64,000 bases of DNA, taken from NCBI RefSeq assembly GCF_051020955.1, contig NW_027476165.1, positions 579,201-643,200 of the forward strand, in the 5' to 3' direction. The stretch is from Megalopta genalis. Taxonomy: Eukaryota > Arthropoda > Insecta > Hymenoptera > Halictidae. Shown here piece after piece: positions 10,519 through 24,230 of the stretch (positions are counted from its first letter, which is position 1; the number at the start of each line of letters is the position of its first letter). The translations under genes and the position numbers were made by a program. The notes under the pieces are model-generated. The model had not been told where the DNA came from. It was given only the letters and a program-made list of their open reading frames with translations, and did no database searches.

Positions 10519-13369
10519 CTTCTACTTCGGATTGTTTTGAAGCTAAATCATGTGTTTCGCATGGATTTGTAGCTAACTCGTTTGTTTCGCACGCAGTTGA
10601 CGCTAAATCGTGTATATCACGATTATTTGAAGCTATTCCATTTGATTCGCATGGATTTGAAACGAAGCCTTCTGCTTCGCATTGAGTTGAAGCTAAAACA
10701 TGCATTTCGAATGGATTTGAAGCTAACTCGTTTTTTTCGCCTGCATTTGGAGCTATATCACTTATATTCGCAAGTATTTGAAGGTCAATCATTCGTTTCG
10801 CATGGATTTGAAGCTAATCCTTCTACTTCGCATTCATTTGAAGCAAAATCATGCGTTTCGCTCGGATTTGTAGCTAACTCGTTTGATTCGTCTGCATTTC
10901 AAGCTATATCATTTATATGGCAAGTGTTTGAAGCTAAATCATTTGTGTCGCATGGGTTTGAAGCTAGGCCTTCTACTTCGGATGGATTTGAAGCAAAATC
11001 ATGCGTTTCGCTTGGATTTAAAACTAACTTGTTTGTTTCGCATGCAGTTGAAACTAAATCATGTATATCACAAGTATTTGAAGCTGAACCATTTGTTTCG
11101 CATGAATATTAAGCTAAACCATGTGTTTCGAATGAATTTGAAGTAAATCATGTGTTTCGCAGGGATTTGAAGCTAACTCGTTTGTTTCGCATGCAGCTGA
11201 AGCAAAATCGTGTATATCACAAGTATCTGAATCTAAACCAACTGTTTCGCATGAATATTAAGCTGAACCACGTGTTTCTCATGAATTTGAAACTATATCA
11301 TGTGTTTCGCATGGATTTGAAGCTAACTCGTTTGTTTCGCATGCAGCTGACGCTAAATCGTGTATATCACAAGTATTTACTGCTAAACCATTTGATTCGC
11401 ATGGATTTGAAACTAATCCTTCCACTTCCCATTGATTTGAAGCTAAATCATGTGACTCGCATGGATTTGAACCTCACTCGTTCGTTTCGCCTGCATTTGA
11501 AACTAAATCATGTATATCACAAGTATTTGAAGCTATACCGTTTGTTTCGTCTGGATTTGAAGATAAACCTTCTACTTCGCATTGATATGAAGCTAACTCG
11601 ATTGTTTCGCCTGCACGTGAAGCTATATCACTTATATCGCTATTATCTGAAGATAAATCATTTGTTTCTCATGTATTTGTAGCTAAGCCTTCTACATCGC
11701 ATTGATTTGAAGCTAAATCATGCGTTTCGCATGGATTTTAAGCTAACACGTTTGTTTTGCCTGCATTTCAAGCTATATCACTTATATCGCAATTATCCGA
11801 AAATAAATCATATGTTTCTCATGTATTTATATGCTATGTCATGTGTTTCGCATGGATTTGATGCTAAGCCTTCTACTTCCCATTGATTTGAATCTAACTC
11901 ATGTGTTTCGCATGGATTTGAAGCTAACTCGTTTGTTTCGCCTGCATTTGAAGCTATATCACTTATATTCGCAAACATTTGAATGTCAATCATTCGTTTC
12001 GCATGGATTTGAAGCTAAGCCTTCTACTTCGCATTGATTTGAGGCTAAATCATGTGCTTTGCATGGATTTGCAGCTAACTCGTTGGTTTCGAATGCAGTT
12101 GAAGCTAAATCATGTATATCACAAGTATTTGAAGCTAAACCACTTGTTTTGCATGGATTCGAAGATAAGCGTTCTACTTCGCCTTGATTTGATGCTAAAT
12201 CATGTGTTTCGCATGGATTTGATGCTAACTCGTTTGTTTCGCTTACTGTTGAATGTAAATCATGTATATCACAAGTATTTGAAGCTAATACATTTGATTC
12301 GCATGGATTTGAAGCTAAGCCTTCTACTTCGCACTGATTTGAAGCTAAACCATTTGTTTCGCATGGATTCGAAGATAAGCCTTCAACCTCGCATTGAATT
12401 GAAGCTAAATCATGTGTTTCGTATGGATTTGAAGTTAACACGTTTGTTTCGCATGCTGTTGAAGCTAAATCGAGTATATTACAAGCATTTGAAGCTAAAC
12501 CATTTGTTTCGCATGGTTTCGATGATAAGCCTTCTACTTCGCATTGATTTGATGCTAAATCACGTGTTTCGTTTGTATTTGAGGCTAAATCGTTTGTTTC
12601 GCATGCTGTCGAATGTAAATCATGTATATCACAAGTATTTGAAGGTAAACCATTTGTTTCGCATGGATTCGAAGATAAGCCTTCTACTTCGCATTGATTT
12701 AAAGCAAAATCATGTGTTTCGCATGGATTTGAAGCTAAACAATCTGTTTCGAGTGGATTCTGAGATCAGCCTTCTACATCGCATTGATTTGAAGCTAAAT
12801 CATGTGATTCGCTTGGATTTGAAGCTAACTCGTCTGTTTCGCATGCAGTTGAAGCTACATCATGTATATCACAGGTATTTGAAGCTAAACAATTAGTTTC
12901 GCATTTATTCGAAGATAAGCCTTCTACTTCGCATTGATTTGAAGCTAAATCATGTGTTTGGCATGGATTTGAAGCTAACTCGTTTGTTTCCCATGCAGTT
13001 GAAGATAAATTATGTATATCACAAGTATTTGAAGCTAAAACATTTCATTCGCATGGATTCGAAGATCAGCCTTCTGCTTCGCATTGATTTGAAGCTAAAT
13101 CATGTGTTTAGCATTGATTTGAAGCTAACTCGTTTGTTTCGCATGCAGTTGAAACTAAATCATGTATATCACAATCATTTGAAGCTAAACGATTTGATTC
13201 GCATGGATTCGAAGATAAGCCTTCTACTTCGCATTGATTTAAAGCAAAATCATGTGTTTCACATGGATTTGAAGCTAACTCATTTGTTTCGCATGCAGTT
13301 GAATCTATATCATGTATATCACAGGTATCTGAAGCTAAACATTAGTTTCGCATGGATTCGAAGATAAGC
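10519..13369. repeat. 2852-bp unit, copy U1
   Basis: This is the first complete copy of the unit, counted from the landmark CTTCTACTTCGGATTG. It is 2851 bp long. Private differences include a 2-bp loss giving GAATTTGAAGTAAATC near 11145, CACGTGAAGC near 11612 where the other copies have CACTTGAAGC, and GCTATGTCATG near 11834 where they have GCTATATCATG. It is followed by a 689-bp repeat of its own right end rather than directly by U2. Confidence 0.9.
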
Positions 13370-14111
13370 CTTCTACTTCGGATTGTTTTGAAGCTAAATC
13401 ATGTGTTTCGCATGGATTTGTAGCTAAACAATCTGTTTCGAGTGGATTCTGAGATCAGCCTTCTACATCGCATTGATTTGAAGCTAAATCATGTGATTCG
13501 CTTGGATTTGAAGCTAACTCGTCTGTTTCGCATGCAGTTGAAGCTACATCATGTATATCACAGGTATTTGAAGCTAAACAATTAGTTTCGCATTTATTCG
13601 AAGATAAGCCTTCTACTTCGCATTGATTTGAAGCTAAATCATGTGTTTGGCATGGATTTGAAGCTAACTCGTTTGTTTCCCATGCAGTTGAAGATAAATT
13701 ATGTATATCACAAGTATTTGAAGCTAAAACATTTCATTCGCATGGATTCGAAGATCAGCCTTCTGCTTCGCATTGATTTGAAGCTAAATCATGTGTTTAG
13801 CATTGATTTGAAGCTAACTCGTTTGTTTCGCATGCAGTTGAAACTAAATCATGTATATCACAATCATTTGAAGCTAAACGATTTGATTCGCATGGATTCG
13901 AAGATAAGCCTTCTACTTCGCATTGATTTAAAGCAAAATCATGTGTTTCACATGGATTTGAAGCTAACTCATTTGTTTCGCATGCAGTTGAATCTATATC
14001 ATGTATATCACAGGTATCTGAAGCTAAACATTAGTTTCGCATGGATTCGAAGATAAGCCTTCTACTTCGGATTGTTTTGAAGCTAAATCATGTGTTTCGC
14101 ATGGATTTGTA
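12734..14111. repeat. 689-bp tandem duplication with a visible breakpoint
   Basis: The segment 12734-13422 is repeated at 13423-14111. The length is 23 monomers minus one base; the missing base is in the shared variant AAACATTAGTTTCGC, where a sibling has AAACAATTAG. At the junction the sequence starts as the normal unit (GGATTTGTAGCTAA) and continues with AACAATCTG from an earlier point of the unit instead of CTCG. The switch falls within the shared AGCTAA at 13422-13427. Only this copy of the unit has the extra segment. Confidence 0.9.
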
Positions 14112-16911
14112 GCTAACTCGTTTGTTTCGCACGCAGTTGACGCTAAATCGTGTATATCACGATTATTTGAAGCTATTCCATTTGATTCGCATGGATTTGA
14201 AACGAAGCCTTCTGCTTCGCATTGAGTTGAAGCTAAAACATGCATTTCGCATGGATTTGAAGCTAACTCGTTTTTTTCGCCTGCATTTGGAGCTATATCA
14301 CTTATATTCGCAAGTATTTGAAGGTCAATCATTCGTTTCGCATGGATTTGAAGCTAATCCTTCTACTTCGCATTCATTTGAAGCAAAATCATGCGTTTCG
14401 CTCGGATTTGTAGCTAACTCGTTTGATTCGTCTGCATTTCAAGCTATATCACTTATATGGCAAGTGTTTGAAGCTAAATCATTTGTGTCGCATGGGTTTG
14501 AAGCTAGGCCTTCTACTTCGGATGGATTTGAAGCAAAATCATGCGTTTCGCTTGGATTTAAAACTAACTTTTTTTGTTTCGCATGCAGTTGAAACTAAAT
14601 CATGTATATCACAAGTATTTGAAGCTGAACCATTTGTTTCGCATGAATATTAAGCTAAACCATGTGTTTCGAATGAATTTGAAGCTAAATCATGTGTTTC
14701 GCAGGGATTTGAAGCTAACTCGTTTGTTTCGCATGCAGCTGAAGCAAAATCGTGTATATCACAAGTATCTGAATCTAAACCAACTGTTTCGCATGAATAT
14801 TAAGCTGAACCACGTGTTTCTCATGAATTTGAAACTATATCATGTGTTTCGCATGGATTTGAAGCTAACTCGTTTGTTTCGCATGCAGCTGACGCTAAAT
14901 CGTGTATATCACAAGTATTTACTGCTAAACCATTTGATTCGCATGGATTTGAAACTAATCCTTCCACTTCCCATTGATTTGAAGCTAAATCATGTGACTC
15001 GCATGGATTTGAACCTCACTCGTTCGTTTCGCCTGCATTTGAAACTAAATCATGTATATCACAAGTATTTGAAGCTATACCGTTTGTTTCGTCTGGATTT
15101 GAAGATAAACCTTCTACTTCGCATTGATATGAAGCTAACTCGATTGTTTCGCCTGCACTTGAAGCTATATCACTTATATCGCTATTATCTGAAGATAAAT
15201 CATTTGTTTCTCATGTATTTGTAGCTAAGCCTTCTACATCGCATTGATTTGAAGCTAAATCATGCGTTTCGCATGGATTTTAAGCTAACACGTTTGTTTT
15301 GCCTGCATTTCAAGCTATATCACTTATATCGCAATTATCCGAAAATAAATCATATGTTTCTCATGTATTTATATGCTATATCATGTGTTTCGCATGGATT
15401 TGAAGCTAAGCCTTCTACTTCCCATTGATTTGAATCTAACTCATGTGTTTCGCATGGATTTGAAGCTAACTCGTTTGTTTCGCCTGCATTTGAAGCTATA
15501 TCACTTATATTCGCAAACATTTGAATGTCAATCATTCGTTTCGCATGGATTTGAAGCTAAGCCTTCTACTTCGCATTGATTTGAGGCTAAATCATGTGCT
15601 TTGCATGGATTTGCAGCTAACTCGTTGGTTTCGAATGCAGTTGAAGCTAAATCATGTATATCACAAGTATTTGAAGCTAAACCACTTGTTTTGCATGGAT
15701 TCGAAGATAAGCGTTCTACTTCGCCTTGATTTGATGCTAAATCATGTGTTTCGCATGGATTTGATGCTAACTCGTTTGTTTCGCTTACTGTTGAATGTAA
15801 ATCATGTATATCACAAGTATTTGAAGCTAATACATTTGATTCGCATGGATTTGAAGCTAAGCCTTCTACTTCGCACTGATTTGAAGCTAAACCATTTGTT
15901 TCGCATGGATTCGAAGATAAGCCTTCAACCTCGCATTGAATTGAAGCTAAATCATGTGTTTCGTATGGATTTGAAGTTAACACGTTTGTTTCGCATGCTG
16001 TTGAAGCTAAATCGAGTATATTACAAGCATTTGAAGCTAAACCATTTGTTTCGCATGGTTTCGATGATAAGCCTTCTACTTCGCATTGATTTGATGCTAA
16101 ATCACGTGTTTCGTTTGTATTTGAGGCTAAATCGTTTGTTTCGCATGCTGTCGAATGTAAATCATGTATATCACAAGTATTTGAAGGTAAACCATTTGTT
16201 TCGCATGGATTCGAAGATAAGCCTTCTACTTCGCATTGATTTAAAGCAAAATCATGTGTTTCGCATGGATTTGAAGCTAAACAATCTGTTTCGAGTGGAT
16301 TCTGAGATCAGCCTTCTACATCGCATTGATTTGAAGCTAAATCATGTGATTCGCTTGGATTTGAAGCTAACTCGTCTGTTTCGCATGCAGTTGAAGCTAC
16401 ATCATGTATATCACAGGTATTTGAAGCTAAACAATTAGTTTCGCATTTATTCGAAGATAAGCCTTCTACTTCGCATTGATTTGAAGCTAAATCATGTGTT
16501 TGGCATGGATTTGAAGCTAACTCGTTTGTTTCCCATGCAGTTGAAGATAAATTATGTATATCACAAGTATTTGAAGCTAAAACATTTCATTCGCATGGAT
16601 TCGAAGATCAGCCTTCTGCTTCGCATTGATTTGAAGCTAAATCATGTGTTTAGCATTGATTTGAAGCTAACTCGTTTGTTTCGCATGCAGTTGAAACTAA
16701 ATCATGTATATCACAATCATTTGAAGCTAAACGATTTGATTCGCATGGATTCGAAGATAAGCCTTCTACTTCGCATTGATTTAAAGCAAAATCATGTGTT
16801 TCACATGGATTTGAAGCTAACTCATTTGTTTCGCATGCAGTTGAATCTATATCATGTATATCACAGGTATCTGAAGCTAAACATTAGTTTCGCATGGATT
16901 CGAAGATAAGC
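14059..16911. repeat. 2852-bp unit, copy U2
   Basis: This copy is 2853 bp long. It carries a private homopolymer change near 14568 (AACTTTTTTTGTTTC where the siblings have AACTTGTTTGTTTC), which shifts the local reading phase by one base. Otherwise it agrees with U3 nearly base for base. Confidence 0.93.
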
Positions 16912-19763
16912 CTTCTACTTCGGATTGTTTTGAAGCTAAATCATGTGTTTCGCATGGATTTGTAGCTAACTCGTTTGTTTCGCACGCAGTTGACGCTAAA
17001 TCGTGTATATCACGATTATTTGAAGCTATTCCATTTGATTCGCATGGATTTGAAACGAAGCCTTCTGCTTCGCATTGAGTTGAAGCTAAAACATGCATTT
17101 CGCATGGATTTGAAGCTAACTCGTTTTTTTCGCCTGCATTTGGAGCTATATCACTTATATTCGCAAGTATTTGAAGGTCAATCATTCGTTTCGCATGGAT
17201 TTGAAGCTAATCCTTCTACTTCGCATTCATTTGAAGCAAAATCATGCGTTTCGCTCGGATTTGTAGCTAACTCGTTTGATTCGTCTGCATTTCAAGCTAT
17301 ATCACTTATATGGCAAGTGTTTGAAGCTAAATCATTTGTGTCGCATGGGTTTGAAGCTAGGCCTTCTACTTCGGATGGATTTGAAGCAAAATCATGCGTT
17401 TCGCTTGGATTTAAAACTAACTTGTTTGTTTCGCATGCAGTTGAAACTAAATCATGTATATCACAAGTATTTGAAGCTGAACCATTTGTTTCGCATGAAT
17501 ATTAAGCTAAACCATGTGTTTCGAATGAATTTGAAGCTAAATCATGTGTTTCGCAGGGATTTGAAGCTAACTCGTTTGTTTCGCATGCAGCTGAAGCAAA
17601 ATCGTGTATATCACAAGTATCTGAATCTAAACCAACTGTTTCGCATGAATATTAAGCTGAACCACGTGTTTCTCATGAATTTGAAACTATATCATGTGTT
17701 TCGCATGGATTTGAAGCTAACTCGTTTGTTTCGCATGCAGCTGACGCTAAATCGTGTATATCACAAGTATTTACTGCTAAACCATTTGATTCGCATGGAT
17801 TTGAAACTAATCCTTCCACTTCCCATTGATTTGAAGCTAAATCATGTGACTCGCATGGATTTGAACCTCACTCGTTCGTTTCGCCTGCATTTGAAACTAA
17901 ATCATGTATATCACAAGTATTTGAAGCTATACCGTTTGTTTCGTCTGGATTTGAAGATAAACCTTCTACTTCGCATTGATATGAAGCTAACTCGATTGTT
18001 TCGCCTGCACTTGAAGCTATATCACTTATATCGCTATTATCTGAAGATAAATCATTTGTTTCTCATGTATTTGTAGCTAAGCCTTCTACATCGCATTGAT
18101 TTGAAGCTAAATCATGCGTTTCGCATGGATTTTAAGCTAACACGTTTGTTTTGCCTGCATTTCAAGCTATATCACTTATATCGCAATTATCCGAAAATAA
18201 ATCATATGTTTCTCATGTATTTATATGCTATATCATGTGTTTCGCATGGATTTGAAGCTAAGCCTTCTACTTCCCATTGATTTGAATCTAACTCATGTGT
18301 TTCGCATGGATTTGAAGCTAACTCGTTTGTTTCGCCTGCATTTGAAGCTATATCACTTATATTCGCAAACATTTGAATGTCAATCATTCGTTTCGCATGG
18401 ATTTGAAGCTAAGCCTTCTACTTCGCATTGATTTGAGGCTAAATCATGTGCTTTGCATGGATTTGCAGCTAACTCGTTGGTTTCGAATGCAGTTGAAGCT
18501 AAATCATGTATATCACAAGTATTTGAAGCTAAACCACTTGTTTTGCATGGATTCGAAGATAAGCGTTCTACTTCGCCTTGATTTGATGCTAAATCATGTG
18601 TTTCGCATGGATTTGATGCTAACTCGTTTGTTTCGCTTACTGTTGAATGTAAATCATGTATATCACAAGTATTTGAAGCTAATACATTTGATTCGCATGG
18701 ATTTGAAGCTAAGCCTTCTACTTCGCACTGATTTGAAGCTAAACCATTTGTTTCGCATGGATTCGAAGATAAGCCTTCAACCTCGCATTGAATTGAAGCT
18801 AAATCATGTGTTTCGTATGGATTTGAAGTTAACACGTTTGTTTCGCATGCTGTTGAAGCTAAATCGAGTATATTACAAGCATTTGAAGCTAAACCATTTG
18901 TTTCGCATGGTTTCGATGATAAGCCTTCTACTTCGCATTGATTTGATGCTAAATCACGTGTTTCGTTTGTATTTGAGGCTAAATCGTTTGTTTCGCATGC
19001 TGTCGAATGTAAATCATGTATATCACAAGTATTTGAAGGTAAACCATTTGTTTCGCATGGATTCGAAGATAAGCCTTCTACTTCGCATTGATTTAAAGCA
19101 AAATCATGTGTTTCGCATGGATTTGAAGCTAAACAATCTGTTTCGAGTGGATTCTGAGATCAGCCTTCTACATCGCATTGATTTGAAGCTAAATCATGTG
19201 ATTCGCTTGGATTTGAAGCTAACTCGTCTGTTTCGCATGCAGTTGAAGCTACATCATGTATATCACAGGTATTTGAAGCTAAACAATTAGTTTCGCATTT
19301 ATTCGAAGATAAGCCTTCTACTTCGCATTGATTTGAAGCTAAATCATGTGTTTGGCATGGATTTGAAGCTAACTCGTTTGTTTCCCATGCAGTTGAAGAT
19401 AAATTATGTATATCACAAGTATTTGAAGCTAAAACATTTCATTCGCATGGATTCGAAGATCAGCCTTCTGCTTCGCATTGATTTGAAGCTAAATCATGTG
19501 TTTAGCATTGATTTGAAGCTAACTCGTTTGTTTCGCATGCAGTTGAAACTAAATCATGTATATCACAATCATTTGAAGCTAAACGATTTGATTCGCATGG
19601 ATTCGAAGATAAGCCTTCTACTTCGCATTGATTTAAAGCAAAATCATGTGTTTCACATGGATTTGAAGCTAACTCATTTGTTTCGCATGCAGTTGAATCT
19701 ATATCATGTATATCACAGGTATCTGAAGCTAAACATTAGTTTCGCATGGATTCGAAGATAAGC
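16912..19763. repeat. 2852-bp unit, copy U3
   Basis: This copy runs exactly 2852 bp from landmark to landmark and has no private change that I noticed, so it can serve as the reference copy. The unit is 19 lots of 150 bp plus 2, which fits a run of higher-order repeats containing several 31-bp monomers partly offset by short ones. Confidence 0.93.
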
Positions 19764-22615
19764 CTTCTACTTCGGATTGTTTTGAAGCTAAATCATGTGT
19801 TTCGCATGGATTTGTAGCTAACTCGTTTGTTTCGCACGCAGTTGACGCTAAATCGTGTATATCACGATTATTTGAAGCTATTCCATTTGATTCGCATGGA
19901 TTTGAAACGAAGCCTTCTGCTTCGCATTGAGTTGAAGCTAAAACATGCATTTCGCATGGATTTGAAGCTAACTCGTTTTTTTCGCCTGCATTTGGAGCTA
20001 TATCACTTATATTCGCAAGTATTTGAAGGTCAATCATTCGTTTCGCATGGATTTGAAGCTAATCCTTCTACTTCGCATTCATTTGAAGCAAAATCATGCG
20101 TTTCGCTCGGATTTGTAGCTAACTCGTTTGATTCGTCTGCATTTCAAGCTATATCACTTATATGGCAAGTGTTTGAAGCTAAATCATTTGTGTCGCATGG
20201 GTTTGAAGCTAGGCCTTCTACTTCGGATGGATTTGGAGCAAAATCATGCGTTTCGCTTGGATTTAAAACTAACTTGTTTGTTTCGCATGCAGTTGAAACT
20301 AAATCATGTATATCACAAGTATTTGAAGCTGAACCATTTGTTTCGCATGAATATTAAGCTAAACCATGTGTTTCGAATGAATTTGAAGCTAAATCATGTG
20401 TTTCGCAGGGATTTGAAGCTAACTCGTTTGTTTCGCATGCAGCTGAAGCAAAATCGTGTATATCACAAGTATCTGAATCTAAACCAACTGTTTCGCATGA
20501 ATAATAAGCTGAACCACGTGTTTCTCATGAATTTGAAACTATATCATGTGTTTCGCATGGATTTGAAACTAACTCGTTTGTTTCGCATGCAGCTGACGCT
20601 AAATCGTGTATATCACAAGTATTTACTGCTAAACCATTTGATTCGCATGGATTTGAAACTAATCCTTCCACTTCCCATTGATTTGAAGCTAAATCATGTG
20701 ACTCGCATGGATTTGAACCTCACTCGTTCGTTTCGCCTGCATTTGAAACTAAATCATGTATATCACAAGTATTTGAAGCTATACCGTTTGTTTCGTCTGG
20801 ATTTGAAGATAAACCTTCTACTTCGCATTGATATGAAGCTAACTCGATTGTTTCGCCTGCACTTGAAGCTATATCACTTATATCGCTATTATCTGAAGAT
20901 AAATCATTTGTTTCTCATGTATTTGTAGCTAAGCCTTCTACATCGCATTGATTTGAAGCTAAATCATGCGTTTCGCATGGATTTTAAGCTAACACGTTTG
21001 TTTTGCCTGCATTTCAAGCTATATCACTTATATCGCAATTATCCGAAAATAAATCATATGTTTCTCATGTATTTATATGCTATATCATGTGTTTCGCATG
21101 GATTTGAAGCTAAGCCTTCTACTTCCCATTGATTTGAATCTAACTCATGTGTTTCGCATGGATTTGAAGCTAACTCGTTTGTTTCGCCTGCATTTGAAGC
21201 TATATCACTTATATTCGCAAGCATTTGAATGTCAATCATTCGTTTCGCATGGATTTGAAGCTAAGCCTTCTACTTCGCATTGATTTGAGGCTAAATCATG
21301 TGCTTTGCATGGATTTGCAGCTAACTCGGTGGTTACGAATGCAGTTGAAGCTAAATCATGTATATCACAAGTATTTGAAGCTAAACCACTTGTTTTGCAT
21401 GGATTCGAAGATAAGCGTTCTACTTCGCCTTGATTTGATGCTAAATCATGTGTTTCGCATGGATTTGATGCTAACTCGTTTGTTTCGCTTACTGTTGAAT
21501 GTAAATCATGTATATCACAAGTATTTGAAGCTAATACATTTGATTCGCATGGATTTGAAGCTAAGCCTTCTACTTCGCACTGATTTGAAGCTAAACCATT
21601 TGTTTCGCATGGATTCGAAGATAAGCCTACAACCTCGCATTGAATTGAAGCTAAATCATGTGTTTCGTATGGATTTGAAGTTAACACGTTTGTTTCGCAT
21701 GCTGTTGAAGCTAAATCGAGTATATTACAAGCATTTGAAGCTAAACCATTTGTTTCGCATGGTTTCGGTGATAAGCCTTCTACTTCGCATTGATTTGATG
21801 CTAAATTACGTGTTTCGTTTGTATTTGAGGCTAAATCGTTTGTTTCGCATGCTGTCGAATGTAAATCATGTATATCACAAGTATTTGAAGGTAAACCATT
21901 TGTTTCGCATGGATTCGAAGATAAGCCTTCTACTTCGCATTGATTTAAAGCAAAATCATGTGTTTCGCATGGATTTGAAGCTAAACAATCTGTTTCGAGT
22001 GGATTCTGAGATCAGCCTTCTACATCGCATTGATTTGAAGCTAAATCATGTGATTCGCTTGGATTTGAAGCTAACTCGTCTGTTTCGCATGCAGTTGAAG
22101 CTACATCATGTATATCACAGGTATTTGAAGCTAAACAATTAGTTTCGCATTTATTCGAAGATAAGCCTTCTACTTCGCATTGATTTGAAGCTAAATCATG
22201 TGTTTGGCATGGATTTGAAGCTAACTCGTTTGTTTCCCATGCAGTTGAAGATAAATTATGTATATCACAAGTATTTGAAGCTAAAACATTTCATTCGCAT
22301 GGATTCGAAGATCAGCCTTCTGCTTCGCATTGATTTGAAGCTAAATCATGTGTTTAGCATTGATTTGAAGCTAACTCGTTTGTTTCGCATGCAGTTGAAA
22401 CTAAATCATGTATATCACAATCATTTGAAGCTAAACGATTTGATTCGCATGGATTCGAAGATATGCCTTCTACTTCGCATTGATTTAAAGCAAAATCATG
22501 TGTTTCACATGGATTTGAAGCTAACTCATTTGTTTCGCATGCAGTTGAATCTATATCATGTATATCACAGGTATCTGAAGCTAAACATTAGTTTCGCATG
22601 GATTCGAAGATAAGC
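19764..22615. repeat. 2852-bp unit, copy U4 (last)
   Basis: This copy has the most private substitutions of the four. Examples are GGATTTGGAGC near 20231, GAATAATAAGC near 20500, CTCGGTGGTTACG near 21326, CCTACAACCTCGC near 21627 and TTTCGGTGATAAG near 21766. The unit series stops at 22616, where the landmark is replaced by CTTCTACTTCGCATTG and a different block begins. A more divergent edge copy is the usual pattern where homogenisation is strongest inside a block. Confidence 0.92.
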
Positions 22616-23129
22616 CTTCTACTTCGCATTGATTTGAAGCTAAATCATGTGGTTGGCATGGACTTGAAGCTAACTCGTTTGCTTCGTCTGCATTTGAAGC
22701 TATATCACTTATATTCGCAAGCATTTGGAGCTCAATCATTCGTTTCGCATGGATTTGAATCTAAGCCTTCTACTTCGCATTTATTTGAAGCTAAGTCATG
22801 TGGTTGCGCATGGATTTGAAGATAACACGTTTGTTTCGCATGCAGTTGAAGCTATATCACTTATATTCGCAAGTATTTGAAGCCAAATCATTCGGTTCGC
22901 ATGGATTTGAAGCTATGCCTTCTACTTCGCATTGATTTGAAGTTAAATCATGCGTTTCGCATGGATTTGAAGCTAACTCGTTTGTTTAGCATGCAGTTGA
23001 ATCTATATCACTTATAATCGCAAGCATTTGAAGCTAAATAATTCGTTTGGCATGGATTGGGAGCTAAGCCTTCTACTTTGCATTGATTTGAAATCAAATC
23101 ATGTGTTACGCTTGGATTTGAAGCTCACT

Positions 23130-24230
23130 CGTTTCTTTCGCTGCATTTGAAGATATATCACTTACATCGCAAGTATATGAAGCTAAATCATTCGTGTCGC
23201 ATGGATTTGAAGCTAAGCCTTCTACTTCGCATTGATTTGAAGCTAAATCATGTGTTTCGCATGGATTTGTAGCTAACTCGTTTGTTTCGCACGCAGTTGA
23301 CGCTAAATCGTGTATATCACGATTATTTGAAGCTATTCCATTTGATTCGCATGGCTTTGAAACTAAGCCTTGTACTTCGCATTGAGTTGAAGCTAAAACA
23401 TGCATTTCGCATGGATTTGAAGCTAACTCGTTTTTTTCGCCTGCATTTGAAGCTATATCATGTATATCACAAGTATTTGAATCTGAACCATTTGATTCCC
23501 ATGAATAGTACGCTAAACCATGTTTTTCGAATGAATTTGAAGCTAAATCATGTGTTTTGAATGGATTTGAAACTAATTCGTTTGTTTCGCATGCATTTGA
23601 AGCTAAATCATGTATAACACAAATATTTGAGCCTGAGCCATTTGTTTCGCATGGATTCGAATATCAGCCTCCTAATTTGCATTGATTTGAAGCTAAATCA
23701 TGTCTATCGCTAGGATTTGAAGCTAACTAGTTTGTTTCGCATGCAGTTGAAGCTAAATCATGTATATCATAAGTATTTGAAGCTAAACCATTTGATTCGC
23801 ATGGATTCGAAGATCAGCCTTCTACTTCGCATTGATTTGAAGCTAAATCATGAGTTTCGCATGGATTTGAAGCTAAATCATGTGTTTTGAATGGATTTGA
23901 AGTTAACTCGTTTGCTCCTCAAGCAGTTGAAGCTACATCATGTATATCATAAGTATTTGAAGCTAAAGAACTTGATTCGCATGGATTTCAAACTAAGCCT
24001 TCTACTTCGCATTGATTTGAATGTAAATCATGTCTTTTGCATGGATTTAAAGCTAACTCGTTTGTTTCGCCTGCATTTCAAGCTATATCACTTATATTCA
24101 CAAGTATTTGAAGGTATCTCATTTATTTCGCATGGATTTGAAGCTAAGACATCTACTTCGCAATGATTCGAAGGTAAATCACGTTTTTCGCTTGGATTTG
24201 AAGCCAACTCGTTCGTTTCGCATGCAGTTG
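23130..24230. repeat. Dispersed block, near copy of 42671-43771
   Basis: About 1.1 kb agrees with 42671-43771 at a constant offset of 19541 bp, including the private shortened monomer TTTCGCTGCATTTG near 23147. It begins after a stretch with CTCACTCGTTTC and ends near 24230, where the partner reads GCAGTTGAAGCTAAGTC and this copy reads GCAGTTGAAGCGAAATC. Confidence 0.85.

Noticed and set aside
11986..11993. Overlapping stop and start (ATGATTGA on the reverse strand), resembling translational coupling; also at 15528, 18380 and 21232
   Set aside because: It arises from the monomer next to the 31-bp C type, where the phase shift joins two frames. The four sites are copies within the 2852-bp units, not independent evidence.
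14568..14582. The T-run in unit U2 as a programmed frameshift site
   Set aside because: It is a private 1-bp homopolymer change in one of four copies, with no coding gene around it. A sequencing or replication slip is simpler.
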